From: Oreohelix idahoensis
Taxonomy: Eukaryota; Mollusca; Gastropoda; Stylommatophora; Oreohelicidae
Direction: 5' to 3'
Assembly (NCBI GenBank): GCA_024509875.1
Contig: JAMPIV010012446.1
Location: 124,001-188,000 of the forward strand
DNA: 64,000 nucleotides
This document shows positions 63,301 to 64,000 of the stretch, piece by piece (position 1 is the first letter of the stretch; every line of letters begins with the position of its first letter). The position numbers and the translations under genes are program-made. The notes beneath the pieces are model-generated. The model was not told the DNA's origin. It did no database searches and saw nothing but the letters and a program-made list of their open reading frames with translations.

Positions 63301-64000
63301 GAAAGAAATGCATGGAATATTATATCATAAATGCAATAGTGTACATATATATGTAATATACTAGTTAGTTTTATTAAAATGTTCTAGTAGTCATCTACTT
63401 GGGAGGATAATTAATGTTTGTGCTGTTGGGGTGGCCTCATCACACCTGTCTATATTGACTACACAGTGTCCAGAAAATGGTGGGAATTTTTATGGGGGGT
63501 ATTAGTAACTACACAGCGTTGGTGAATGTCCAGCAGACCAGCGGCTCACTCATCTTGTAGTCGTAGCTCTGGTGCTGAAATCTGGTGGTCCCACCTCTCC
63601 GTGCTGGCGGCAATAATGGTGGTCTCTGTCACAAGTACTGCACAGATACACTCGAGTAAAGTCACCAACTGAATAGACACTGCTTGGTTGACAACAGAAA
63701 CTCACAGCTCTGCAATCAAAGTATGGGCCATGTGTCAAAATCTATTCTCTACCACGTCTGGACACAACACTGACACAACAACCACATCATACAGACAGGT
63801 CAGATCTCTCTGACCAAACAGCACATTTACCATGGTGGTTTTACATCAGATAGATCCTCCCAGACTATAGGTTCTGAAAAATATTTATTAGTTGTCTGCC
63901 CTAAAAGAGGATAGGTAATATGTTTCATTATTCTCAACACTTGATCTGTCTGCCTAACCCTTGCTGGAGTTTATGTACATTGTTGGTCCCTAGACCCTGA
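63301..64000. other. Unidentified sequence with a short Cys/His-rich frame
   Basis: A - strand frame at 63550-63738 (62 codons) contains YLCSTCDRDHHYCRQHG. The Cys/His spacing looks zinc-finger-like, but there is no wider match, so it may be a fragment of a mobile element. The final ~95 bases match the repeat near 85-195. Confidence 0.35.

Overview
This is a stretch of animal genome, most likely from an invertebrate. I see no operons, the DNA is AT-rich, and nearly everything is mobile elements and their relics: Ty3/gypsy LTR retrotransposons, RTE-like and CR1-like LINEs, a tRNA-derived SINE, hAT-type MITEs and CACTA-like DNA transposons. The species cannot be read from the sequence.

One host gene can be supported. 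It encodes a very acidic Asp/Glu-rich protein on the + strand. I see a 1.5-kb exon (6069-7608), a 54-bp exon (12570-12623) and a 135-bp exon (40917-41051). Every junction is phase 1 with GT/AG ends, so the exons join in frame. The second intron is about 28 kb and is filled with transposons. No further exons were found on either side.

Layout. 423-2605: an apparently intact CACTA-like element whose 563-residue transposase-like protein lies between ~125-bp inverted repeats. 3.7-12.6 kb: LINE tails, a hAT-like MITE, a 44-bp tandem repeat, an unidentified retroposon and a SINE around exons 1 and 2. 12666-15028: a second, broken CACTA-like copy. 15.06-34.23 kb: a nested stack in which LINE tails carry a solo LTR (15733-18311) and gypsy element A (18555-33863). 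Element A in turn carries gypsy element B (21130-26836). 35130-37191: a 5'-truncated LINE with an intact reverse transcriptase frame. 37.4-43.7 kb: LINE tails, a hAT MITE and exon 3. 44077-54234: gypsy element C, young by LTR identity but with broken frames. 54.4-55.06 kb: minisatellites around a hAT-like MITE. 55063-57895 and 58210-61545: two further LINEs, the second inserted in a CR1-like 3' UTR. The last 2.2 kb hold a second SINE relic and unidentified sequence.

Elements A and C (B as a deletion derivative) have gypsy-type domains in copia-like order: Gag, protease, integrase, reverse transcriptase, RNase H. This order is known from Gmr1-like elements. The most notable observations are the identification of a common orphan protein family as a TIR-bounded transposase, two 47-48-bp retroposed units with identical 5' ends, an in-frame deletion derivative (B), and a triplicated LTR/primer-site junction in C.
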